From Ascidia mentula (Eukaryota; Chordata; Ascidiacea; Phlebobranchia; Ascidiidae): 64,000 nt of DNA. Positions within the stretch are counted from its first letter, which is position 1, and every line of letters begins with the position of its first letter. The translations under genes and the position numbers were made by a program. The stretch is taken from NCBI GenBank assembly GCA_947561715.1, contig OX387199.1:8189001-8253000 (forward strand). Direction: 5' to 3'. This document shows positions 11,101 through 23,480 of this stretch, one piece after another. The notes below the pieces were generated by a model, which saw only the letters and a program-made list of their open reading frames with translations, ran no database searches and was not told where the DNA came from.

Positions 11101-14100
11101 GAAGCAGAAACTGTGATGTATCTTATCAAAGTTGCCTTTTAAAGCATATCTGCTATATAATTTTGTGTTGTGTAGGTTTTGTGTTGTATCAACAAGGAAG
11201 GTCTGCTCTCCTGGATTGACCCCTACCCAGAGAAAGTGTTTTTTATGAAGACTAACAACGTTGAAGACAGCTGCAAATCTTCTGATGGTCAGAAACTACC
11301 CAATGCCTTTTTGTTTTCCTGTTGTGAGAAACAGATTCTGGCCCCAGTTTTAGATGTTTATGCATGTCTTTAAAATTTGTAATAAATTGTGGCCCATGAA
11401 GGTCGCCCCCTGGAAAAAAAATGAAAAAGGAAATGTCCAATTGTTACCAACAAAATCATGTGGTTGTGACCAACTTACACACAAAAAAATATCTCGAACA
11501 TGAAAAACTGCATTGAATAAAGACCATGTTGGTAAATTTCACGAGCAAAGACTTTGAGCAGTGTTTGTAACAAACCAAAAGCAAACGAAATCTTCGAATT
11601 TCGTCTGGTTCATGGCAATCTTAGTCCCAATGCTCTGTGTTGTAATTAGTAACAAGATTTCGTTCTCTTCAGATTCTCGAGAGCTCCCTGAAAAAAATGC
11701 AACTTTGGAAGACCAGCAACTTATTGTAAGACCATTTTCGAAATTTTCGCAGTCTTTTTGATTGTCAGTTAACTTTGTGAGAAAAACTTTCACACACTAA
11801 ACTAAAGGTTCACTGGTATTGCAACAAAGCTAGGTCAAAACCCAACCAGTCGGAGCGTGATACAATAAATGAAGTTACCGGTGAAATAGTTTTCTAAATC
11901 TTTGTCCAACTTGTCAGGAAAAACTAGCTTTAATGTCAGTAGACTATATGATAAATATGTGATAGCTTGGGTCAGGAAGGCCTTTGCAGTGGAGCGATAC
12001 CTGTTTGTCATGCAAGAGCATGCATTTCTTCGGCTAAACTATTAGGTTTATGTTACATTCAAGTTTGTTTTTGTTATAGAGTGCCAGGTGCAAATTTTAA
12101 CTTTCCTTTTAAATTATTTTATTAACAGCAAAAGAATGAGTCAACTGTTTCTGGTGAAGCCCACACAGAATTACTAACTTTGTCCCAAGATACACAAGAT
12201 TCAGCCAAGGTAAACATACAACTCATACATGTGTTTTTTCTTGTAAATTACAAGTTATCTCAACAACTCAAATTTGTGCTGTATTTAGACAACAGTCGAC
12301 ACTTAAAAATATAACTATAATAACTGAAAACATGCATTTTTCAGCTTCATTTTGATGAAACTGACTGGTCTAAGCATCTGTCTTCTCTAAAAGCCATTTG
12401 TCTCAACATCATAGTGACCCACCCATCACTAGGCATCGACAAAATTCTCTTTCCAATTGCAATGTGTGACCAAGAGGAAGAAATATTGGCCACCGTTTCT
12501 AAACTGCTTCTCGATGTAAGAATTATTATTTTAGCTTCGTGGTGGAAGGCATTTGTTCTTCTTATCATCAACATTGTGTCCTTTGGAATCGATTTAAATG
12601 AAGTTGTGCAGTTGTTTATTAAGGGGAACTGGTTAGTGAGCAGAGGGTGCCATGATCAGACTTTGCATAATTACTTAATGCACAATTGCATTTGGAGATT
12701 ATTTATTGTCCATATGCTCCACATAACGATATATTATACACATTAGCTGAAGGATCCTAAGAAAGATGGAGTCGACCCTGTCACGTGCCAACAAACCCTT
12801 GAAATGCACCAGAAACACATCGCCGACATTGCAACTGGAAAACGAGTTTATGGACCAGGTCATTGTTAGAACGATGTAAAAATTGTACACTCAACTGTTA
12901 AGTAACAAATGCTCGAATAGATGTTGGGACTAACATAAGTTATGTTGATGACAAACCTATATTATATAAATACAATCAAATTACCCAAAATTATATTGGT
13001 CACTAATTTATGCCTTTCTCGTAATTTCAAGTTTCTACATTTCCAGGCACTTCTACCACGAAAAATGGTCTTCTCTCCCTGGCTGAACTGACCGGCTTCA
13101 AACAGGACGTATCCTTCTTGTACTTACCCAAGGTAAAAGCAACATATATTTAAAAAAGAGAAACGTAATTTAGACGATTGGAATCAGCCTGTTTTGCTTG
13201 GTGGTACCGACGAATCTGTCCTAACTTATCAGATATCCAAAATCACCCTCGGTGTTGAATTTGGGTATTTCAAATATTGACATTGAAATTTCGCCAAAGA
13301 GAAATTTTGTGCCACTCTAAAGAAATGTTGCTGGTCAGGTTTAGATTTCCTGAAGTTAAAACATTTTGGTTGTTAATTTTGAATATATTTGAAAAAATAA
13401 TGCATATTTGTCATTGATTGCTACTTCACCATTGTGGTCACGTTCTCACAGAGAGTGATCACCTTATACAAGAGCCCGACGTCAAAGCAACGAACGTCGA
13501 CCGCAAGAACACCAAATTTGCAGCTCGATTCGGACTCCCACTTACCTTACGTACACGGCGTCGTTGTCTCTCAGCTTTCAAGTAAGCCCAACTTGAATGT
13601 GCAGTTGGTCACATTTGTTACGACGCTTAATCTGTTAATCTACTGCACCTGTTAAACAGTCTTTAGGCAGTACATGAAAAGCAGACTTTAGCCCTTGGGA
13701 TTAATCCAGGAATTTAATAATATCAATATATCTTTATTTAACTGATTTGAATAGAATATAAAATAAGTTAATTAATGTTAACAATGAAGTAAAAGTGCTT
13801 GTCACAACCATGCTCCGAAGACAAAGCACTACATTTACACAATTCACACAATTTGCATGAGCACATTGACCTCTAACAATTACATCCACTTTTGCAAATT
13901 CTATAGTAAAAACATGCAGCAACTAAATCAGAGTTATCTGAGGTTTGTAACGCAAACATCTCCATACCAGTGCAAAAATTCTGTACCAACAGAGGAGCAC
14001 CACCTACTGGTAGCTGGTTCAGCGGACATGGTCACCCATCTCTGCGGTTACTACTTTGATGGCGGCAACATTTTACCTTTCGACGAAGCGATTCGAGCCA

Positions 14101-17100
14101 AAGCGACTGATTTCTACAATCGATCGGCTGCGGTCGGTCACTGCGTCGCGTTTTCTTGCATTCCTGTTTCAAACAAATTTGCTGAACAAAACAGCGTCTT
14201 AAAGGAGGTCGAAGTCGACAACATTAGGTTGGTTTCTGGGTTAAGGGGCTGCAAAAGGTTTGCGGATTTGCAAAGCAAAGCTTACGTGAGGTTGCCCTTG
14301 CAGAAGAAATTAGCATTAACTTCATCATGTTCTAAATAATGTTCGTCTTTGTCCCATCTTAAAAACTTGTTTGCGGTATAAGAGCTGGTTTAGTATTGTC
14401 ACTGAACAAAATTACATTACTACGCTTAACAACTTAAGACATAGTGCTTGGGTGTTTTTTAAAGGATCACTTTTTCCCAAACGCGTTTGCTGCATCGTTG
14501 TAGGTAATCGTGTGCTTAGGCAAGTTTGATCATAGCTTTTCTAGCATTTTTATTCAAATGAAGACACTTCATTTTGTAGTGCTTGTTTGCAGTGCCTCCG
14601 ATCTTCCTTCAAACCAGGTTTTTCTTGGCATGGTTTCGCTTCAGTATCAAAGTCGTTTGCCCGTCTTCCATATGGTGGAGGCGCTTGAAAGTGCGTGCAT
14701 CCGGTTCGTTCACTTTACACAGGAAGACGAAGTCAGATCACGGGTCAGTTTCCTGATCATGATTTTGTTTCGATACATTTTGTCTTCAATCTTCACTCAC
14801 CTTCACAACAGGGCTGTTCTATTTTCACTTCCAGGAAATAACGCCAAAAAGCATAACTTTTTGTTAAAAACAGTACCTTTAACAAGATTTGTCCATAGGA
14901 CTACTTGGTACAACCAAAATACCAGTGGAACTCCGACATTATAAAAAACTCGTAACGTTTCGTGAAATGTTCCAGGTATTTGCGGAAAAGATGGGGGTTG
15001 AGGTTGGGTGGAATTGCCACATTTCGCTGTCAGCTTGCAACACGTCACACGCGAGTCGCCATACAAGCACCAGTCATGCCCACACTGCCACTGACAGTGA
15101 TGAAGAAGGTATATTTTGTCTTGTTAACATAATATTGTGGCCTCACTTGCTGTCTCCTGTATACATATAGAGGGGGCGTTTCACTAAGAAATGTCTTGTT
15201 AGCTGCGATTGCAAATGGTCTTTTTAACTTTGTTTTGGGTAAGCACAATGATAGCGTAGTACAGTAGAAGTGTTACAGGCCTAGATACATTCAGCTGTAT
15301 CATCGTTTCACGTTTTTAACTAAGTACATATTTTTACATAAGTTTACTAAGTGTAACAAATAGTATATATGTTAATATTTTAATACAGATGCTGAGGACA
15401 CGGAGCTTCTGCAGCAAATATTTTCGTCCTCTCCCACTAGCGAATCCACCATATCAGAGTCGGCGTTCCACGCTTTAAACCGGGTAAACCAACTTAGGAA
15501 TATATTGTACAGCAAACAATTTGGAAATCAATGTAGGATGCAACTGGAAGATTTTGCATACACTTTATAATGCTCCGAGGGCCTATGCAAGACTTTGTTC
15601 AAAGAAATTGTAAGAACAATGTCCCAGATACAGTATATTAATAAAATCAACAATTAAACATTAAAGTTTGAAAATATAAAACTTTATATTTTTTTTCAAC
15701 TGACTTCGCTTTTCAGGCTAAGCTCCCACGTGGCATAGAAAACATAATTCCCCACATAGAGAATGTGGACAACGTGCCTTTGCTGGTTCCTCTCTTCACC
15801 GACTGCCAGAAAGACTGTAAGCTTTATTTCCAAACCACTAAACATTTCAAAATCGGCTGCTCATGTTATTGTAAAAAGCACAATTTTTTTCCAGCCATGT
15901 GTAAGATGATTGAGATAATGCAGAAGTATGGAGAGGTTGTCTGTTGCATCGGAAGTGCGGATTCCCTCAACAACTTTCCTGTTTTTGCCCACGCTAACGT
16001 TGGGTGGGTTGGTGTTGTTGCTTGTCGGGTCCAATTTTCGAAGCGACTTGTAGTCTTTTATCAATTGGTATTTTATCGTTGTTTGAACGGAATTTTTGAC
16101 CTCTCCTTGGTCGTATTAAAGTGTTTAGTAAAAGTGTGAATCATTTCACTTGCAAATTGTTTTACCACGCAAAAAGTATAAAAAAATATTTTTTTTTCGT
16201 TGGAAAGAAAGATAATTGACACCCACATGCGTTACATGTTTGATAATTCAATTTCTTCAATCTGCCGTGTCAGTCTCTGATCTATGAATATATTGCTTGC
16301 TTGTGCACTGCTATTATAAGGGACCGACTATGAAACCACCACGAGATTGATCTCGCTTCTTCAGGTGCAGCAAATGCACAAGCAAGCAATATGTTTGATA
16401 ATTGTCTATCCAAAAGTAATCCGTGCTTAAGAACGTTTTTACTACCTAGTATTGCTCTGGAGCCTGTCGTCGCGTCGGATACAACGGATGAGAACAGGAA
16501 AATAAACCGGAACGTTTCATTCAACAGCCGATTCCAATTCGAATCGAGTCCTTTCAACAATTCTTCGACACTGGATTCCATCGGTGTAAGATACGACGGC
16601 ATTTTACTGCTTTTTATTTTCTGGAATATTGTTTGTGTTGTCTCTTGTGTAACAATTGTGTGCTGAAACATAGCAAAGCTTGTAACAACGTGTATTTTAT
16701 AAATTAAAATAGAGTCTGCTGATTAGCAACATGTATTTAAAGATTAAGAGCATGTCTTTAATTCTCACAGTTGAATAAACCTACTGTAGTGTCCTTCTGA
16801 TCGTATCTTGTGCTCTTCGGCAGACTCATAACGCTGGGAATTCAAAAAACAGCTTGATGGAGGTGGCGCGACGCCTCAACACGTTTCCTTGTTCCGTCAC
16901 ATTATCAGGAGAAGACAGTCTGGCTGTTGTTTACAGTATGATCAAACAGGTAACTGTTCATCTGTTTGCGGTCGTATGTTCTGTATAACTTGCGTGCTCA
17001 CGCCCACAATCCGTTTTGTTTGGCCATACTGTATGTTAAACACGTGTTTGTCTCTTATTAGTGTAACAGATGTGCAGTGATTTGCGACTAATCAAAACAT

Positions 17101-19945
17101 GCACAATCTTTGTCAGACTGCTTTGAATATCATGAGCAATGAGTCAATAAGCATGGTTTCAACCACATTGATCATTGAATCGAGTCTCTCTGAAAAGTGT
17201 TTTAACATGTGTATCGACAGGCCCGCCACTTCCTCTTCCTGGTGCAAGTCTGCCTCATTTTTTACATCAAGTGCTTGAGCGTGACGTCACTCACCCAACT
17301 CGTATGTCACGTGACCCATTTTCCTCTGATGTTCGCTCCCGGGGATTTGCTTTGGCTTTGTTACGTTGTTTTTCCATTGCTCAGGTATGTTGTGAGGTAA
17401 AACTCGTTGTTTACTCACAAGACGATTGCCCGAAATTGTTGTAGAGTCACTTAAAAATACCGCGTCTTGAAATACCAATTTTGAGAGTCTGTGGTTTTCG
17501 CGTAGAGTTGAGAGTCACTTAAAAACCACGCCTCCGACCTCTTTGCTGTACTTACAGTCAGCGACAATGCAAGCTGCGTTGTTAAAAGGATTCGCTGGAC
17601 TCAAACTAAAATATATTCGCGTATTTAGAGCCAACTAATTTTTTCGCAAAACCTCGGCAATAATTTTTAATATGCCGCTAGATGAGTTGTTAGTAATTTA
17701 AAAAACAAATCGCGGGAATTCTCCGTGTCCTTAACGTGTAGAACGAACCAGTCAAAGTGATTTCTTGGTATTGTAAAGTGCACATTTTTGGTTCACCCTG
17801 CAAACTCAATAGCGTTTTGGAATGCAGTTTGTGCAAAACAACTGTTGAAAATTGTGTTTTGTTGTTCAGAGTGCGTAAAGTTTTGAAAATATTACACCCG
17901 TCGTTGCAAACTTGATTTTCCGGTCGAATGCCATCGGGACGCCTAATTCGTGTTTGACACAATTTCCTGCTTCACCTTCTGTTCTTAACCCGCAGCTATT
18001 CGATTCTGGGATCGCCAAGTGACCCGGACTTAATGTCATGGGCTTCGCTGAAAAACACGCGCCGTCAGGTTTTCCACGCACCGCTCATACGACAGAACGT
18101 GGCCCACTTTTGCATCAAGTTTCTGCCAAGCTGCTTGGTGGTATTTCTGCTGTACGCGTTGGCAATGCAGTCGTCGTGTTTGCATTTGCAAGAGGTGATC
18201 ATATTGTTGTGCAAATGTCCGTTAAAGTTTAAATTTGTTGATCTATTGGTTCGCTTTCATGCCAACCCCGTATTGCGTACACAACGATCAGCAGTTCACT
18301 TTTGTGGTTAATTTACATACCAGCTCTAAAACTAATTGACTTGCTAATTTTGGCGTTAATTAGTAATGATGCGATTACTTACAGCTCAGCGCCCACAGTT
18401 GAAAGGGTTAATTTACTTTATTTGCCTAACTCATTTATATTTAACACAAAGCTCTTTTTTTGTTGTAAACAGATGGTGACAGGGTCATTAAACACATCTG
18501 GTACGACCCCTTTCACGAGGTTGGTAAAATGCATACAACCTGATCGAACAGGTCAGTTGTTTAAGCAGTATTTTGCCACAGTGCTTCCGGTATTGGCATC
18601 AACTGCTACCCGTTCTTTGACTTGTCCCTCACCGTGACGTCACAAACGACTGAAACTATTCAAGCCATCATGGCAGCGAAGAGGCGGGAAGTTCAACAGA
18701 TCGCCATGTTTGGATTTGTGTTATATATGTGTGAGTTGAATAGGGGTTCGTGCAAAGAAGTATACTCCAATGAATGTTAATTTCATCATAACAATTTAAC
18801 TGCTTCATATATTTTTGTCCAATATATGAAGCAGTTAAACATTAGCTTTATATATTCCGTGATCGGCTGACTATGACCGCGCATTTGACTGACGATGCTA
18901 TTTCAGGCGTGATTTCGGCTGGATATGTACATCGCTGGAGGCTTATGAGGAAAGCGTCGCCGTTCACCAATCGTCTCTGGCTGTTTCTGGCCATTTTAAC
19001 GTAATATTTGTTGTTCTTGTTCAAAATCACTATTTAGGCGACCACACAAACATTAAACGTAACGCTTAAAACAACTGTATAATTGTTTTACAATTTGACC
19101 AACCAAAAGCGGGCAAACATGGCGTTTTTTTCTTGCAAAAAGTCTATAGTTTTACCACTCAGTTTTGTGTACTAAGCTAACAATACCAAGCATGTTACAA
19201 TATCGCGAATGGATTTACTTAAATTTAAGCACATTATAAGTTAATGATTCACCAGAAAGGGGGCGATTACGCAAAAAAGAAGAACAATAAGTCAAAGTGT
19301 GCCTATCTTTTGCAGCGTCACCATCCAAGCCATTTATTCGGCCATTGTTATTTTCTCCAAATCGGCCACGCCAACAACATCCTTCCGCATTTTGAGCCTT
19401 GGACCGTACCAGGTATTGACAATATGCCTGCTTTGGTTCGTCGAAAATCTCTCAATGGCGACACTGATTATACATTTTTCTGGTGCCTTAAATAGAGCGA
19501 GGCATGTGTAACTGACTTTACAAGTGTCTGATACACAGTTTAGATGTCTCGGTACGCCTTGAAAATTGCAGCGTTTTTTGGTAATAAAAGCTGTGGTTAT
19601 GTTTAAGCCGGATATAGTGGTTAAAGCGACCGCACAAACACTTGCTGTCAAAATGCATTGAAATGTAGATGCGGTTAGTCCGTTTGATCAGATAATTTGG
19701 GTTAGAGCCTTAACGACCCATGTCTGTACACTCCTAAAATCAAGCACAACGCAGTCTCATAACACCACAAATAAGTTGTTTGTTTTTTCCAGATTGCAGT
19801 GTGGGTAATGCTGTTTGCTTGGCCCGTGCCATGCCTCGCGTGCAATGAGATGGTAAAATGGCGAGAAATCCGATTATGGGACCGAAGTCAAAAGCGTGCC
19901 CGACTGGATTTCGGCACCAAGCTGGGCATGAACTCACCGTTTTGA
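8135..19945 (+). CDS. TMEM94: TMEM94-like multi-pass membrane protein (P-type ATPase relative)
   Basis: There are 32 exons. Key ones: 8135-8227, 8284-8393, 8917-9047, 9159-9269, 9330-9439, 9643-9734, 9814-9985, 10064-10339, 10935-11042, 11176-11287, 12345-12515, 13993-14227, 14593-14743, 14976-15108, 15717-15816, 15895-16003, 17221-17384, 17996-18194, 18907-19000, 19316-19412, 19793-19945. The whole model is 4002 bases (1333 residues; the human protein is about 1356). Matches with remembered human TMEM94 run the full length: FAEKMGVEVGWNCHISLS, NVDNVPLLVPLFTDC, IMQKYGEVVCCIGS, and a C-terminus LDFGTKLGMNSPF. Paired hydrophobic segments occur near residues 35-60 and 70-90, again around residues 260-350, and as a C-terminal cluster. 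TMEM94 is an ER membrane protein reported to affect magnesium handling. Less certain junctions are 13581/13993, 14227/14593 and 18519/18582. The pseudo-phosphorylation loop reads INKEG (see findings). Confidence 0.93.
8463..8770. repeat. 39-base minisatellite, about 8 copies, in TMEM94 intron 2
   Basis: A unit of 39 bases, starting CGTCTGGACACCCTGCTACT and ending in a run of A, is repeated about eight times with few differences. Because 39 is a multiple of three, long open frames run through it on the minus strand, but they show no independent sign of coding. The single-copy lead-in GACCAAGTTTATGGAAA recurs at about 21066, so the array may have grown from the end of a dispersed repeat. Confidence 0.9.
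16286..16390. repeat. Small hairpin repeat in a TMEM94 intron
   Basis: ATATTGCTTGCTTGTGCA at the left and its complement at the right enclose about 65 bases. A direct repeat ATGTTTGATAATT lies outside on both sides (about 16237 and 16391). On the minus strand the centre has GCTGCAC followed by CTGAAGA and a clean stem GCGAGAT/ATCTCG, but the GAAA of a hammerhead core is missing. Confidence 0.55.
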
Positions 19946-20918
19946 AATGAGACATTGACCTGAAGTTAAATATGCCGGTGCCATTGGATTTGACCAACGT
20001 GTTGTTGTTTCATAAAATTCATTTTGGCAGTTTATTGATATTTTGGTGCCACTGTGAGTTCTTCTGTGCTAATAAATGTGACTAAAGTGTTTGACAGCAA
20101 TGTTGCGATGGTAAGTTTCATTTGATAAACACCAAATGCTAGTTTAAATGTAATGAAAACCCTTTTTTCCTTGTTGCAACCCTGAACCATGGGTTTGCTT
20201 AGATAATGTTTAATTAAGTCCTACATGTCCTTACGAATTGCAAGGCAAATGTTTTGGTAGAATTGTTCCCCAAAAGCAAATCTGTAATCGCCCTTTGGCT
20301 TTACCTGTGTCCTTGTTTCCCCAAGTACATACTTGTTGGTTAATAACCCCAAAACCGTAAAACGCATTCCAAAAGACCTTCCAAATTCGGGTGGGATAGG
20401 TCAACTGAGGTTGTTTATGAATGATGTTGAACTACATTGTGTTATTTTGGGGCAATAAAAAAACTACTAACATTGTCAAAAAATACCATTTTCTTCTCCA
20501 TTTTAACCTTTTTTTGGTTAAACATTTTTTAGTTAGAGGTTCTTTTATTGTTGAAATAATGTCATTGATATTGCAAGGCATAGACATGAAAGAAATAAAA
20601 GGATTGCATGAATGGACGATCTTGCCTGCCAAACAGCCAGGCGAAGGCTATTACATGTTGTTATTGCACTGTTATCGAAATGTCAACTTTTAAAGCTGTT
20701 TGGCAAAAAAACTTTTGAAAAAGTATTGCATAAAACATGAAGGGGTGGCAGTTTTTTAGCTAATATATCGACAGAAATAAAATGCACAGTGGCTAAAACA
20801 TATTTTGGAAAAAGGTCACTATGGTATATATGAAATGAATGTTGCAGTTTTATGCCATTTCCACATGAAACAAGGTGACAATTTGCCCAACACCAATATT
20901 GGCCAGTTTTAAACACTA
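19946..20918. other. Shared 3' region of two convergent genes
   Basis: No exon found. It holds the 3' UTR of the TMEM94 gene from the left and that of the NIPSNAP-like gene from the right. Poly(A) signals were not assigned. Confidence 0.45.
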
Positions 20919-22126
20919 TTAGAGCAGTGTCCAAGACGCTGGAAGCAGAAGACAAGATGATTGCTTGATTATAAAATCAGGTTTTTCCATATCTGCACAA
21001 AAATATTAAAGTTGTATATTGTGAAGTTTGAACAAATGCAGGTCATTTTCAAAATTTAGTGCTGTGACCAAGTTTATGGAAATATTCAGGATGAATTACT
21101 ATTTGCAGTACGCTTGGTCTCATAATGCAGATAAACCCCACAAACTGCTGTGTTATTTTAGTGTTAGTTGTTTTAGTATCACATACCTTGCTTTAGCAGC
21201 ACTTTAGTGTCAAGAGCTTTAGTTCTATTATCTGCCCTGGAAGCATAGGAATCATATCTCCACATGATGTGCGCTACATATTAATAGTTATTTTTAAGGT
21301 TTTAACCAAAAGTTCTGCAATAAGTTTATTTGACAGATTTTCCAATGATGCCACTACAGAGTTTAAGCAGATTGCAATTGAAACAAATGGTTGTGCAACT
21401 TTAAGTTGTTTACAGAATTCAGCTAATTGCCTTCAAGTTACACATAGGACAGTAATACCACTAAATACTTACAATTTGGTTTTACTGACCTTGAGCCCGA
21501 TTTGCAATGTCGCTATACCATACACCAATTAAATTGGATTTGTTTTGACCAGCAACAAGTGTCTGTATCTGTTTTTCCCATAACTTTGTTTTATTGGTGT
21601 CCAAATCAAGTGTTTCTAGTTCAAAAATTCCTGAAAAATATATATGTTGTTTCTCCACACGAAAATTTGAGGAAATTTTACACCACTGTCTTTCTACTCT
21701 CCTACCTTTGATTCCAAATGCCGAAGATGGATTTTTAAACCAAGAGGGTATGTAGCACAAGGAATTTGACTGATTTTCAAACATGTTTACTGCATTGGAA
21801 ACAAACTCACTCAGCCAGGCTTGGTTTTTTGACAAAGCAAGTCTTACATCTGCTCTATGTTGCAAACTGTCTGAAACAAAATAAACCATCATATATGGTT
21901 TAACATAGGTGGCACAAAAACAATCCCACCATATTCCCAAATGTGAAAAACTTCATTCAAATTGGAACCAATTTCTGAAGTCCAAAATCCAAAACACTTT
22001 GACACAGAAACCCTTGTGTGCATTTGTTCTTCTGTTAACTTTAGATACTGCTGGTATAAAGCAGGCTTAATAAGATACCGGCGCAGCTCATAGACTTTTG
22101 AATCTGACGTTGTTGTTCCATACCTT
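20919..22126 (-). CDS. NIPSNAP3-like mitochondrial protein (5' end not found)
   Basis: Five exons on the minus strand: 22126-21930, 21870-21706, 21630-21490, 21273-21187, 20992-20919. The frame is kept through all of them, giving 221 codons including the stop. The fold is two NIPSNAP (dimeric alpha-beta barrel type) repeats. The first contains VYELRRYLIKPALYQQYLKL and NEVFHIWEYDS. The second contains GIFELETLDLDTN, then AHIMWRYDSYASRADNRTKA, and the tail QSSCLLLPASWTLL, which parallels the human NIPSNAP3 ending QNMLLIPTSFSPL. NIPSNAPs are mitochondrial proteins linked to mitophagy signalling; the exact role of this member is not deducible. An upstream exon with start codon and presequence is missing from my model. 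It should lie between 22127 and 22865, and no candidate there fits the required phase. Confidence 0.85.
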
Positions 22127-22865
22127 CTGCCAAACAGAAAGTGATCCCTGCATTGTGTCTGTATCAACATAATTAATTTTACATTTACTAATAAACCATC
22201 AATACAGTTCAAAATTTCTAAGCTACAAAGCTGTTAATAACATACAAATCAAAGTGTTGAACTGTGTTCATTTGGAATTACTTTGTTTTAGATTTAAATG
22301 ATAAATGATAAGCAAAAATTTACAAGCCAAAAAATATGTACCAGAATTGAAGCTGTTCGTCCATATCCCATGGATGTGCTCATCATGCTACTTGATTTTA
22401 AGCTGCTACACAAATAAAAAGAGCATTCTACAGCCTGCAACACAATACCAGTCACTCAAAGTGCAAACACCTAATACATTTTACACCACAGTGGAGCAGA
22501 TGGAACTCACAAACCAAACTGTCCAACTAGAAATGCAAATTGTATGTTCAAACCAATTTCACTGTGCGAACAGTTTGAAAACCGGTCATCATAAAAAGGC
22601 AGTTCACACAAGGACCAGCGTTTATGTTTGCTAAAAATAAATTAAACTAACACTCATAAAATTAAAAGATATTTGTTTTAAACACATTCTTAACTAAACA
22701 GTGGTAAAACACAAACAATGAACCGTTGCTGAACATAAAATACTGACAGAAATTAACACCAACATAGCAAAAAATTTTTCAAAAAATGTTTATTACAGTG
22801 GGTGGAACTTAAGTGTTTGCTTTTCCATAAGGTTATTAAAGGCTAAACAATTTGCAACTACACAA
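22127..22865. other. Gap between NIPSNAP-like exons and GPX4
   Basis: This should contain the 3' UTR of the selenoprotein gene, with its SECIS element, and the first exon of the NIPSNAP-like gene, all on the minus strand. An AATAAA lies about 90 bases after the GPX4 stop. Nothing was placed with confidence. Confidence 0.4.
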
Positions 22866-23480
22866 TTACAATAATTTTTTGATGTCATCCTGGATGCTGA
22901 GAGGCCCGGTTTGTGGAGAAAATCGTTTCTTTGGGATTCCCTGTTTATCGACAAGAAACTTAGTGAAGTTCCACTTGATAGCATCTGTCAAAGTACCACC
23001 GGTGTTCTTGTGCTTCTTTAGAAATTTATATAAAGGTATAGCACCATTTCCATTAACTTCAATCTTGGAGAACAGATCGTACTTGGCATTATATTTTTCC
23101 CTTGCAAACTTTTCTATTTCTTCATTGGTGCCTGGTTCTTGATTGTTAAATTGATTACAGGGGAAAGCAAGTATGCGAAGTCCTTGTTGTGAGTATTTTT
23201 CATACAGCTGCTCAAGTTCTGTATAATTTTTTTGGGTTAAACCTCATTGGGATGCCACATTTACAATGAGGCTTACATAGCCATCATATTTTTTCAGTGA
23301 GACATCATTTTCATGAATGTCCTTGACGGTAAAGTCAAATATTGATGTTGCAGACTTCCATTCGTTTTCGGTACTTGCCATGCTTTCGCTGCTAGTAAAC
23401 TTTCTGTAGGCAGCAACTGATGCTACTAGACCACCAACACTAGGAAGCAGTCTACGGTACAAAACACTAGACAATGTCAT
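22866..23480 (-). CDS. GPX4: Phospholipid hydroperoxide glutathione peroxidase, selenoprotein, intronless
   Basis: A single uninterrupted exon of 615 bases, 205 codons with the stop, read through one in-frame TGA at 23244-23246. The context is VNVASQ-TGA-GLTQKNY, the GPX4 signature in which TGA encodes selenocysteine. The rest of the catalytic tetrad is present: Gln in LAFPCNQF and Trp and Asn in KWNFTKF. GPX4 reduces lipid hydroperoxides with glutathione and protects membranes. The first Met gives a basic presequence ([17 protein letters not shown]). A second Met, starting [17 protein letters not shown], matches the start of the cytosolic form in vertebrates, so two isoforms from two starts are likely. 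The helix that mediates tetramer formation in GPX1 is absent, as in GPX4. Vertebrate GPX4 is split by several introns; this one has none. Confidence 0.93.

Noticed and set aside
13857-13992. Leftward extension of the TMEM94 exon that begins at 13993
   Set aside because: The frame is open, but the preceding exon ends in phase 1 and joins cleanly to the acceptor at 13992. The extra residues match nothing in the family.
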